A stretch of 49,307 nt of DNA, taken from the NCBI GenBank assembly GCA_964528825.1, contig CAZGVB010000009.1, positions 1 through 49,307 of the forward strand. Reading direction: 5' to 3'. This document shows positions 25,260-33,140 of the stretch, in pieces. This stretch comes from RGIG5612 sp964528825. Its GTDB lineage: Bacteria > Bacillota > Clostridia > Lachnospirales > Lachnospiraceae. How positions within the stretch are numbered: the first letter of the stretch is position 1; every line of letters starts with the position of its first letter. The position numbers and the translations under genes were made by a program. A model generated the notes under the pieces. The model did not search any database. It saw only the letters and a list, made by a program, of their open reading frames with translations, and had not been told where the DNA came from.

Positions 25260-25519
25260 TTTCCCTTGCCGAACTTTCTTGACGTTATGACAATGGTGAT
25301 CGCCAAAGCCACGGCTATCACACCGAATGCCCATATAGCAGTGGCGGTATTGCCTCCCGCATCGGACGCGGCATCCGCAGCACTTGTACCTGCAGCCGTC
25401 GTTTCATCTGCAAATACATTCATACAATATAAGATACTCGCAAGTGCTGCAAGCAGCGCGCACGATGCTTTTTTAACCGACCTTTTGATTGTTTCTTTGA
25501 TTTTTTCTTTCATTATCAT
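25256..25519 (-). CDS. Small secreted or membrane-anchored protein
   Basis: An 87-residue product, unrecognised. A basic start (KEKIKETIKRSVKK) leads into a signal-peptide-like stretch (ALLAALASILYCMNVFA), then an Ala/Thr/Ser/Asp-rich exposed segment of about 25 residues, then one helix (about 60-80) and a basic tail SRKFGKGK. The stop overlaps the glycosyltransferase start, and its own start lies two bases after the CLC stop. That packing argues it is a real gene. The start could be Met1 or Met3. Confidence 0.65.
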   Translation of the reverse strand: MIMKEKIKETIKRSVKKASCALLAALASILYCMNVFADETTAAGTSAADAASDAGGNTATAIWAFGVIAVALAITIVITSRKFGKGK

Positions 25520-25521
25520 CT

Positions 25522-26775
25522 TTATTTCGCATTTCTGTTTATAAATTCCGCTTTTATTTTAGAATACATAATCTTTTGACTGCTGTAAAGACCGAAATAT
25601 CCGGAGAGCATATATGCAAGGCCGCATGCCGATGCGAAATAGATCAATCCTCCCGAGCCGAACATCTCAACAGACAGGATAATGGATGCCACGGGGCAGT
25701 TCACGGAGCCGCAAAATACCGCAACCAGCCCGATCGCGGCTGCAAAGGTCGCGGGAATACCGAGTATCGGCGCGAGAGTGCAGCCGAGTGCCGCGCCTAT
25801 GAACATAGTAGGCACGACCTCTCCTCCCTTAAAGCCGAAGCCGATCGTCACGGCCGTGAAAATGATCTTCCACAAAAAGCCCCATGTAGGCGCCTCGCCT
25901 GCGCTGAGTGCAGAGTCGATGACAGCTGTTCCCGCGCCGTTATATGCGCTGCTGCCCACAATGAAGGTAAGGATCATGACAATGATGCCCCCGCAGCAGG
26001 CACGCAGATAAATATTGCCGATCAGACGCGTCGCATATTGCTCTGTCTTGTGCATGGCAATGCAGAAAATAATGCTGACAACGGCACAAACAGCTGCAAG
26101 AGCGCATACCTTAAACAGCAATACCGGTTCAAGATGTGTATATTCGACAGGATATCTTGAAGGCATGATCCCGCATATTCTGGATATCGCATAAGCCGTA
26201 ACGGATGCCGTAAGACACGGTATGAGCGCCGAATAATATAATATTCCGACAGATATGACCTCGAGTGCGAATATAGTAGCGGTGAGCGGAGTGCCGAAGA
26301 GGGCTGCGAATACCGCGCTCATCCCGCACATCGTGACAAGACGCATATCCTTCTCATCAAGCTTCAATATACGTCCTATGCGCCAGCCTATGCCGCCGCC
26401 TATCTGCAGCGCAGCTCCTTCCCTTCCCGCGGATCCGCCGACCAGATGAGTGATGGCCGTAGATACGAATATGACCGGCACCAGCATGATAGGTATCTGC
26501 TCTCCGTCATGGATGGAATCAATGATATTATTGGTGCCCTCTCCCTCCATACGGCTGCCCCTGTATATGAGGGCTATGAGAAGTCCTCCCACAGGCAGCA
26601 GGAAGATCAGCCACGGATGACCTTCTCTGAACTCGTTCGCATATCCGACTGCAAGATGGAAGGCCGTACCCACAAGACCGCATATGATGCCTGTTCCTAT
26701 GGCTATAAGCGCCCATTTGCAAAATACCGCCAGATATCTTACCGCGGCTGTTATATTGCTTTTTATCTTATTCAT
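25522..26775 (-). CDS. CLC-family anion/proton antiporter, possible CLC-F type
   Basis: A 417-residue polytopic membrane protein. It has the CLC gating motif GREGAALQIGG (about 116) with the external glutamate, and the helix-N motif GGEVVPTMFIGA. The first selectivity motif, normally GSGIPE, reads GEGTNNI (about 78-84). Loss of the chloride-coordinating serine, with Asn nearby, is a feature of the fluoride/proton CLC-F branch, so fluoride export is possible but unproven. There are no cytoplasmic CBS domains. GGAG lies close to the ATG. No fluoride riboswitch was recognised upstream. Confidence 0.88.
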   Translation of the reverse strand: MNKIKSNITAAVRYLAVFCKWALIAIGTGIICGLVGTAFHLAVGYANEFREGHPWLIFLLPVGGLLIALIYRGSRMEGEGTNNIIDSIHDGEQIPIMLVPVIFVSTAITHLVGGSAGREGAALQIGGGIGWRIGRILKLDEKDMRLVTMCGMSAVFAALFGTPLTATIFALEVISVGILYYSALIPCLTASVTAYAISRICGIMPSRYPVEYTHLEPVLLFKVCALAAVCAVVSIIFCIAMHKTEQYATRLIGNIYLRACCGGIIVMILTFIVGSSAYNGAGTAVIDSALSAGEAPTWGFLWKIIFTAVTIGFGFKGGEVVPTMFIGAALGCTLAPILGIPATFAAAIGLVAVFCGSVNCPVASIILSVEMFGSGGLIYFASACGLAYMLSGYFGLYSSQKIMYSKIKAEFINRNAK

Positions 26776-26887
26776 CTGCTCCAGAGAGCCTTCCTTTCCG
26801 TCCGCTTTGCATGAAAGAAGCCAAGCCGTTCTGTCGTCACCGTATCATTCGGCGATGTATATATATCCGATTTTTTCGTCGATCATC

Positions 26888-27445
26888 CTATCTGCGATCC
26901 GGTCTTTTTCCTGCTCTTGATACTATTTCGCTGATCTCCTCGAGATTGGCTGCAAAATATATGCCCTTTTGTCTTTCATCATTTGAAAGTCCCATTTCCT
27001 TCATATGACCAAGCAGATCCTTTAAGCTGTCATAATATCCGTTCAGGTTGTATAAGATGCAGGGTGCATCAAGCAGCTTTAGTGATACCTTGGACATCAC
27101 CTCCGATATCTCCTCAAGAGTACCAGTGCCTCCCGGAAATGCGATAAAGGCATCTCCGAGCTCTATCATCTTTTCCTTGCGGCTTGTCATATCCTCGGTG
27201 ACTATAAGCTGTGTCAATCCATCATATTGAAACTCGGCATCTATGAACATCTGCGGCTCTACGCCGATCACTTCGCCGCCCGCCTGCAGCACATTTTTTG
27301 CGAGTATACCCATAAGGCCGCTCTCCGAGCCGCCGTAAACGAGACGATTGCCGCTTTTTCCGATCCATCTGCCAAGCTCACCTACCGCATCCGCAAGCGT
27401 GTGGTCATTGCCTTCAAATGCACCGAGATATACTGTTATATTCAT
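26888..27445 (-). CDS. LOG family protein (TIGR00730 type)
   Basis: A 185-residue Rossmann-fold protein. The signature FPGGTGTLEEI lies near residues 97-107, together with GGSESGLMG near 38 and the arginine-lysine pair MTSRKEKM. LOG-family enzymes hydrolyse nucleotide 5'-monophosphate N-glycosidic bonds (cytokinin-activating phosphoribohydrolase); the bacterial substrate is often unknown. The ATG at 27445 is preferred because GAAAGGAAATTT precedes it and family homology begins there. Confidence 0.9.
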   Translation of the reverse strand: MNITVYLGAFEGNDHTLADAVGELGRWIGKSGNRLVYGGSESGLMGILAKNVLQAGGEVIGVEPQMFIDAEFQYDGLTQLIVTEDMTSRKEKMIELGDAFIAFPGGTGTLEEISEVMSKVSLKLLDAPCILYNLNGYYDSLKDLLGHMKEMGLSNDERQKGIYFAANLEEISEIVSRAGKRPDRR

Positions 27446-27571
27446 AAATTTCCTTTCTTCCTCTGATTCATTGCCCGGTATGCAGGACTTTTCTGCATGC
27501 CGCATAATTATTATTTATCCCATGCTCCGCATTTACGCAAAGTATCTTTTAAAGCTGCAGATAAGAGCACT

Positions 27572-27796
27572 TCAATATATCGGCATAGGCGTCTGCGCAA
27601 GCACAGATGTTATTATAATATACAGGACCGCCGCCAGCGCAAACACGCCGACACCCGCTACAATGCATATCCATGCACGAATCGCTTTTTTTAATATCTT
27701 GCATATGATCAGCACACAGCCTACAGCGATGGCTGCGGCGACATTCGCGATGATAAGCAGCAGTATGATCCAAAGCATTCCGGCTATCCAGACCAT
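27572..27796 (-). CDS. Small two-helix membrane protein
   Basis: A 74-residue, very hydrophobic protein of no recognised family. Two helices span about 3-33 and 41-65, with a KKAIR basic turn between them. GGAGGTATAT sits right before the ATG, which is the main evidence that it is expressed. It lies between the MATE pump and the LOG gene on the same strand. Confidence 0.6.
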   Translation of the reverse strand: MVWIAGMLWIILLLIIANVAAAIAVGCVLIICKILKKAIRAWICIVAGVGVFALAAVLYIIITSVLAQTPMPIY

Positions 27797-27891
27797 ATAT
27801 ACCTCCGTATTTTCATATTATTTTATCCGACACATTATTATATCAGAATTGCCGCATAATGACAGCATTGGCTTTGCTCTCGTTATTGCAT

Positions 27892-27960
27892 AGTCACTGC
27901 CGGTGTGCTCGTCCCTATGAATGCCTCGCTGCCATTTTTGCGGCATATCATCGCACGTTC
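27892..27960. repeat. MITE-like dispersed repeat, copy B
   Basis: This aligns without gaps to bases 6-74 of the window with roughly 84 percent identity, including GTGTGCTCGTCCCT and TTTTTGC..CATATCATC. Its right end supplies the stop codon of the MATE gene (27959-27961). The second half of the element is not evident here, so this copy appears truncated. Confidence 0.7.
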
Positions 27961-29302
27961 ATTTCAATTTTTTTATAAAAGGAATAAACATGCATATCGC
28001 GACGGCAAATGCAATCCAGTCTGATATAGGTATAGACCATGCGATGCCCGATACTCCTATTATTTTACTGAGCAAAAACATCAAAAATATATCTACCGTG
28101 CCCTTACGCATGACAGTCAGCACTATCGGCTGTACCTTTTTGCCCATTGATTGAAATATCGTGATGATCATAAAATTGAGAGCCGTCGTAGGACACGAAA
28201 GACTCATTATCTTAAGGAATGTTTGCCCATATTCAATAGTCTGCGCGTCAGAAATGAAAAATCCCGTGATATGCTGTGCAAACAGAAAAAGCAATACCGT
28301 CCCGCATACAGAGACTGTGAGACTGAAGGCAAGACCTGTAAAAGCTGATTCTCTCATGCGCTTTGTATTGCCGGAGCCGTAATTGAATGATATCAGCGGC
28401 AAGGTGCCCTGTGTCATGCCCTGCGCGATAGCATATGCCAGCGAGTCTATCTTTTTGGCAATGCCCATTCCCGCGACAGCCTCCTCGGAATATACAGACG
28501 CGCTCTTGTTGAGGACGGCATTTGAGAGAGTAGCCATCGTCGTCAAAATAAATCCGGGAAAGCCTATGGTGAGCACCTCTGACGGGATATTATCTTTTAG
28601 CGAATAAGCGGCAGGGTTCAATGTGATGACCGACTTCTTTCGGATATGCAATATAAAGCAGATAAAAAAGGCGAGTGCCGCCATGTTGGAGAGCATAGTC
28701 GCTATCGCGGCACCCTTGATATCCAGGTCAAGTACAAATATAAAAAGCGGATCGAGAGCGATATTCAATATGCCTCCCATGGCTATACCGAGTCCTGCCT
28801 GCTTCGAATAACCCTCCGCGCGAATGAGATTGGCAAGCAATGCGCTCATGACAGTAGGCACGGCTCCCACGGTCACAGTCCAAAATACATATTGCCTCAG
28901 ATATACGGCGACATCTCCGTCCGCCCCCAGCAAAGGAAATATGACAGGCTCCAGCAATAATATCAATATGCCGTAAATAAATGCCGCACCGAGCCCTGTC
29001 CATATACTGAATGCGGCTACAGCTCTTGCCCTGCCCTTGTCGTTAAGCCCGAGGCACCTTGCTATAAGGCTTGAGCCTCCTGTGCCGAAGAGATTCGCGA
29101 ATGCGGTAAGAAAGATGAATATAGGCATGGCGATCGTAGCTGCCGCCACCTGTACGGGGTCATTTTGCTGTCCTATAAAAAATGTATCTGCCATATTATA
29201 GACTACAGTGATCAATTGGCTGATAACCGTAGGCACAGACAGAGTCAATATAGCTTTTTTTACGGGCACCGTCGAAAAGAGTGCCTCTTTTTCATTAGTC
29301 AT
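27959..29302 (-). CDS. MATE-family multidrug/organic cation efflux pump
   Basis: A 447-residue, 12-helix transporter made of two six-helix halves. Family features are SVPTVISQLITVVYNMADTFFIG near 24-46 and GIAKKIDSLAYAIAQGMTQGTLPLISFNYGSGN near 275-307. It exports cationic compounds against sodium or protons. No strong ribosome site is visible. The stop codon falls inside repeat copy B, so the last residues may have been altered by that insertion. Confidence 0.92.
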   Translation of the reverse strand: MTNEKEALFSTVPVKKAILTLSVPTVISQLITVVYNMADTFFIGQQNDPVQVAAATIAMPIFIFLTAFANLFGTGGSSLIARCLGLNDKGRARAVAAFSIWTGLGAAFIYGILILLLEPVIFPLLGADGDVAVYLRQYVFWTVTVGAVPTVMSALLANLIRAEGYSKQAGLGIAMGGILNIALDPLFIFVLDLDIKGAAIATMLSNMAALAFFICFILHIRKKSVITLNPAAYSLKDNIPSEVLTIGFPGFILTTMATLSNAVLNKSASVYSEEAVAGMGIAKKIDSLAYAIAQGMTQGTLPLISFNYGSGNTKRMRESAFTGLAFSLTVSVCGTVLLFLFAQHITGFFISDAQTIEYGQTFLKIMSLSCPTTALNFMIITIFQSMGKKVQPIVLTVMRKGTVDIFLMFLLSKIIGVSGIAWSIPISDWIAFAVAICMFIPFIKKLK

Positions 29303-29466
29303 TTTCGTCAGTCGTCTATCAATTTATCGGTAATAATTCATCGCCGGGCATCTTCGCTCATGTAAGGCGCTCACATCTGCTTTTGCAGCTCTTGGATGAG
29401 AATATCAGAACTATATTCTACAACTTTTTTGTCCATATGTATTCCAAATCGCAAAATAATCTCCCG

Positions 29467-29550
29467 CCGTCACTGCAGGGTAATCGCCCGCAAAACTTTC
29501 ATTCAGACAATTTTCAGTACTGCGCGTGTGATGCAGGCTGAAATTTTACT
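29467..29550. repeat. MITE-like dispersed repeat, copy C (inverted)
   Basis: Relative to copy A this copy is reversed. GTCACTGCAGG (29469-29479) matches the right end of copy A. ACTGCGCGTGTGATG (29519-29533) is an exact 15-base match, with nearly the same spacing between the two blocks. The end CTGAAATTTTACT is shared with copy E. Confidence 0.6.
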
Positions 29551-29693
29551 TTGACTCTCCCGCAAATTCAAAGTGTTTTAAAGTGATCATGGTTGCCTAC
29601 CACAGGCTGAATTGTAACAAATTCTCATCAGATAAAAACAGCCCATTTTTTCAGTAAATAAACCGAAAAGCACCGTTTCTGCATCGAAAAAGT

Positions 29694-29722
29694 TTGACCT
29701 TTTTTTTATTCTGGTTTAATAT
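29694..29722 (+). promoter_or_regulatory. Sigma-A promoter of the 7TM hybrid kinase operon
   Basis: TTGACC (29694-29699), a 17-base T-rich spacer and TAATAT (29717-29722) are close to consensus, leaving a leader of roughly 75 bases before the ATG. Confidence 0.7.
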
Positions 29723-29805
29723 GAATTTGGAAGTTTGCACAAATAAAATATGTACAGATTTTTTTCTGTTGTTTATATCAGATATACTTTGATCGGACAT
29801 CTATT

Positions 29806-31722
29806 ATGATTGGAAATTATTTAACAAATACCTTCTTTATGATCATCATCCTGCTGATACTTTGGATGCGTTCCTCGGCAGGTATCAGACGCGGCCCCAG
29901 CCTCAGGCGTCTTAGGGACCTCATTGCCGCGACAGGTGCATATGTACTCATGGATGCGGCATTTATCGCCTGTGACCTTGCAGAGTCATGCTCCGATATG
30001 CTCTTTAGTATAACGGTGTTCGTATTTTATATCATATATGTATTGCTTCCGTTTGTATGGTACCAATTCGTGAGGAATTTCGTAGGCTCTTCATTCAGGC
30101 CTATTTTTCACAAGCTTGAGGTCATACCGTTCGCACTTCTGATCATTCTCGTTATTTTATCGCCGTTTACCGGTATTCTTTGGTCCATAGAGGCGGGCTG
30201 TACTTATGTCCGCGGACCGTTGTTTACATTCTTTTCGTTTTTTAATTATTTCTATTATATATTGCCTTTTATATATGCGATCGTCATATGCATCCGAAAG
30301 CAGCGCAAGAAGGAGCCGTATCTGTTTCAGGCACTTGCCATATCTCTCGCTCCTTTGGTTGCGGCGGCTGTCAACAATCTTGTCATACCTATTTACGAGA
30401 TATTCCCGTTCCAGCCGTTTGTATCCGTGCTTGTTACACTGATGGGATATTTCTTTATGGCAGCAAAGGAAAATGATGCCATTTCGGCTGAACAGCAGCA
30501 GGTGATCAGTGATGCCCTTCAAAAGGCCAATATAGCACAGCAGCATGCTGTCGAAGCAAGCAAGGTCAAGTCCAAATTCCTTTCAAATATGAGTCATGAT
30601 ATACGCACTCCGATGAATGCGATCATCAATCTGACAGAGCTTGCAAAAAAATCAGACGATATAAATGTGATCAAGGATTATCTCTCAAAAATGTCTGTAT
30701 CGGAGAGCTTTCTGCTCACACTTATAAATGACATTCTTGACATGAGCAAGATTGAAAGCGGTGAAGTTACATTTAACAAAGAGCCATTGACCAGAGCCGA
30801 ATTTTTAAATACCGTGGATACCGTTATCGAGCCGTTGATGTCAGAAAAGCATATCAATTTCCACAGCGAGCTGAGACCCGGACAATATACCATCTCGGTC
30901 GACAAGATGCGCTTTAACCAGATATTCTTCAATCTCCTCTCAAATGCCGTAAAATTCACCCCCGAAGGAGGTGATGTATGGTTTGAGGTAGACAATCTGG
31001 AGGTAGCTGACGATATACTCGAGATTCAATTTGTCATTCGCGATACAGGCATAGGCATGAGCGAGGATTTTCTCAAGCATCTGTATGAGCCGTTTGCGCG
31101 TGAGCACTCGCAATTAAACAGCAGCACACGCGGCACGGGACTGGGTCTTGCGATTGTAAAAAATCTCGTAGAGGCCATGGACGGCACCATATCCGTAAAA
31201 AGCGAGCTTGGCAAGGGTACGGAATTTACCGTCAAATTCCCTGTTCAGATCCTTTCAAAGGATGACGGCTCTTTTCAAAGTACCAAGCAAAACGAAGCCG
31301 AAGATAAAGAGAATATCGAAGGACTCAATATTCTCCTTGTTGAAGATAATGAGATCAATACATATGTGGCTAAGGTCATATTGGAAGAGGCGGGCTGCAC
31401 CGTCGTGACCGCCGAAAACGGACGCGAGGCACTTGATACATTCAATGCATCCGAGCCTTACTCATTTGACGCGATACTTATGGATGTGCGCATGCCTATA
31501 ATGGACGGTATAGAGGCCACAAAGGCCATACGAAGGACCGCGCGTGCCGACAGTGCATCTATACCGATCATAGCCATGACTGCGGATGCCTTTGAAGAGG
31601 AACGCAAGCAGACTCTCGAATCCGGTATGAATTATCATCTTTCCAAGCCGATAAACGCGGCGCAGCTGTATAAGGTACTGAATGAGTGTACAAAATCCTC
31701 TCATCCGGAGGTAAAGCTATGA
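29806..31722 (+). CDS. Hybrid histidine kinase with seven-helix membrane sensor
   Basis: A 638-residue hybrid kinase. Residues 1-220 hold about seven transmembrane helices with short loops, a 7TM sensor type. A coiled-coil linker (225-255) leads to His264 in SNMSHDIRTPMNA. The ATPase domain has NLLSNAVKFTPEGG, DTGIGMS and GTGLGLAIV. The C-terminal receiver (about 508-630) has VEDNEIN, phospho-acceptor Asp560 in AILMDVRMPIMDG and Lys in LSKPIN. Its stop overlaps the start of the HD-GYP regulator (ATGA), so a phosphorelay to that protein is likely. Only a weak ribosome site precedes the ATG. Confidence 0.93.
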   Translation: MIGNYLTNTFFMIIILLILWMRSSAGIRRGPSLRRLRDLIAATGAYVLMDAAFIACDLAESCSDMLFSITVFVFYIIYVLLPFVWYQFVRNFVGSSFRPIFHKLEVIPFALLIILVILSPFTGILWSIEAGCTYVRGPLFTFFSFFNYFYYILPFIYAIVICIRKQRKKEPYLFQALAISLAPLVAAAVNNLVIPIYEIFPFQPFVSVLVTLMGYFFMAAKENDAISAEQQQVISDALQKANIAQQHAVEASKVKSKFLSNMSHDIRTPMNAIINLTELAKKSDDINVIKDYLSKMSVSESFLLTLINDILDMSKIESGEVTFNKEPLTRAEFLNTVDTVIEPLMSEKHINFHSELRPGQYTISVDKMRFNQIFFNLLSNAVKFTPEGGDVWFEVDNLEVADDILEIQFVIRDTGIGMSEDFLKHLYEPFAREHSQLNSSTRGTGLGLAIVKNLVEAMDGTISVKSELGKGTEFTVKFPVQILSKDDGSFQSTKQNEAEDKENIEGLNILLVEDNEINTYVAKVILEEAGCTVVTAENGREALDTFNASEPYSFDAILMDVRMPIMDGIEATKAIRRTARADSASIPIIAMTADAFEEERKQTLESGMNYHLSKPINAAQLYKVLNECTKSSHPEVKL

Positions 31723-32924
31723 CAAAAAGCAGGATCCTTATCGCGGATGACGCCGAGCTGAACCGCGAGATACTCAGTGAAATGCTCGGTGACGCATATG
31801 ACTTTATCTATGCCGCAGACGGTGCCGAGGCTATAGATATACTCGGCAGCGAAAATGATGTCATAGACCTGCTCCTTTTGGATGTAAATATGCCGAACAA
31901 GAACGGTTTCGACGTATTGCAAGTCATGAATGAGCAGCATTGGATAAATGATATTCCCGTCATCATCATATCGGCGGAGACCGATCCTTCATTTATCACA
32001 CAGGCTTATGACCTCGGTGTCACTGACTATATCAGCCGACCGTTTCATACCGTTGTAGTGCAGCGACGCGTACAAAATACGCTTCTCATGTATTCCAATC
32101 AGCAGCGCCTGATACATCTTGTCGAAAAGCAGGTATACGAACGCGAAAAAATCAACAATTCGATGATCAATATCTTCAGTGATATCATCGAAACACGAAA
32201 TCACGAGTCCGGTACGCATACCTTGAATGTGCAGACCATTACCAATATTCTTCTCGTAAGGCTCTGCGAATTGACAGACAAATACAATCTGGGTAAGGCG
32301 GACATCTCGCTTATCTCCACGCTTTCGGCTCTTCATGATATAGGCAAGATAAAAATACCGGAAAATATCCTCAATAAGCCCGGTAAGCTTAATGATGAGG
32401 AATGGGCCATTATGAAGTCACATACGACGGCCGGTGATGAGATACTCAGCAGCAGTCAGCTGGACCAGAAAAGCAAATTTGTACGCACGGTACGTGCTAT
32501 CTGCAGATGGCATCATGAAAAATGGGACGGAAGCGGATATCCGGACGGACTTTCGGGAGATGACATACCTATCGAGGCTCAGGTCGTATCCATGGCGGAC
32601 GTCTATGATGCTCTGACCAGCGAGAGATGCTACAAGCCTGCTTTTACGCATAGCACAGCCATAGATATGATAATTAAGGGCGAGTGCGGTGCATTTAACC
32701 CTCTGCTTATTGATTGTCTTAAGAGCGAACAGGATGCACTAAAAGATCTTAAAGCAAACGATATCCATTATAATTATCAGGATAATGCCTTAAATATCGC
32801 AGACGAACTGCTTGCACTAGATGGCCTCCCGCATGAAAGAATTTCACGCAATATGCTCTTGTCCGGGCATCATAAAAAGGAAGCTTCCATGGAGTCCGCA
32901 GACGACATACAATTTGAATTATGA
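31719..32924 (+). CDS. Response regulator with HD-GYP cyclic-di-GMP phosphodiesterase domain
   Basis: A 401-residue protein. The ATG at 31719 follows GGAGGTAAAGCT and overlaps the kinase stop. The receiver (1-120) has DD at 10-11 and phospho-acceptor Asp55 in LLLLDVNMP. A short helix leads to the HD-GYP domain (about 155-345) with LHDIGKIKIPE, HHEKWDGSGYPDGL and ADVYDALTSERCYKP, all needed metal and GYP residues being present. It should hydrolyse cyclic di-GMP when activated by the hybrid kinase, affecting motility, adhesion or another c-di-GMP output. Confidence 0.95.
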   Translation: MTKSRILIADDAELNREILSEMLGDAYDFIYAADGAEAIDILGSENDVIDLLLLDVNMPNKNGFDVLQVMNEQHWINDIPVIIISAETDPSFITQAYDLGVTDYISRPFHTVVVQRRVQNTLLMYSNQQRLIHLVEKQVYEREKINNSMINIFSDIIETRNHESGTHTLNVQTITNILLVRLCELTDKYNLGKADISLISTLSALHDIGKIKIPENILNKPGKLNDEEWAIMKSHTTAGDEILSSSQLDQKSKFVRTVRAICRWHHEKWDGSGYPDGLSGDDIPIEAQVVSMADVYDALTSERCYKPAFTHSTAIDMIIKGECGAFNPLLIDCLKSEQDALKDLKANDIHYNYQDNALNIADELLALDGLPHERISRNMLLSGHHKKEASMESADDIQFEL

Positions 32925-32972
32925 CAAGCTCACAGGCAAGGTCACTTATGTCAATATGAACGATTTGGCAAT

Positions 32973-33140
32973 GGATCTTTCTTTATATTTTGTCTGCCGT
33001 CAATGCCTGTCATTTAGATCCCGCATCAGGCTCTGATGTAGGATCTTTCTTTGTATTCTGTCCACCGTCAATGTCTGTCATTCTGGTCATACGTCATGCT
33101 CTGATGCGGATCTTTCTCTGTGTTCTGCCTGCTGCCAGCG
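32973..33140. repeat. Imperfect tandem repeat, about 68-base period
   Basis: Units begin with GGATCTTTCT at 32973, 33041 and 33108 and continue T(T/G)TATT(T/C)TGTC..CCGTCAATG. The first two are full length and the third is partial. They fill the gap between two convergent genes, and the third runs into the 3' end of the hybrid-kinase frame, encoding its last residues. Confidence 0.75.

Larger units (their letters stand above)
29303..29805. other. 503-base divergent intergenic region with repeat and promoter
   Basis: No gene is seen. From left to right it holds AT-rich sequence upstream of the MATE gene, repeat copy C (29467-29550), about 140 bases of unassigned AT-rich DNA, and the promoter of the 7TM hybrid kinase (29694-29722). 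Confidence 0.7.

Noticed and set aside
25576..26160. Plus-strand 194-codon frame opposite the CLC gene
   Set aside because: It is highly charged, His/Arg/Cys-rich sequence typical of antisense translation; the CLC motifs fix the coding strand.
26776..26887. Possible fluoride riboswitch before the CLC gene
   Set aside because: The conserved fluoride-aptamer sequence blocks could not be found in the 112-base gap.
32821..33036. Small frame at the end of the HD-GYP gene
   Set aside because: It overlaps the HD-GYP coding end and continues into the 68-base tandem repeat; no independent signals.
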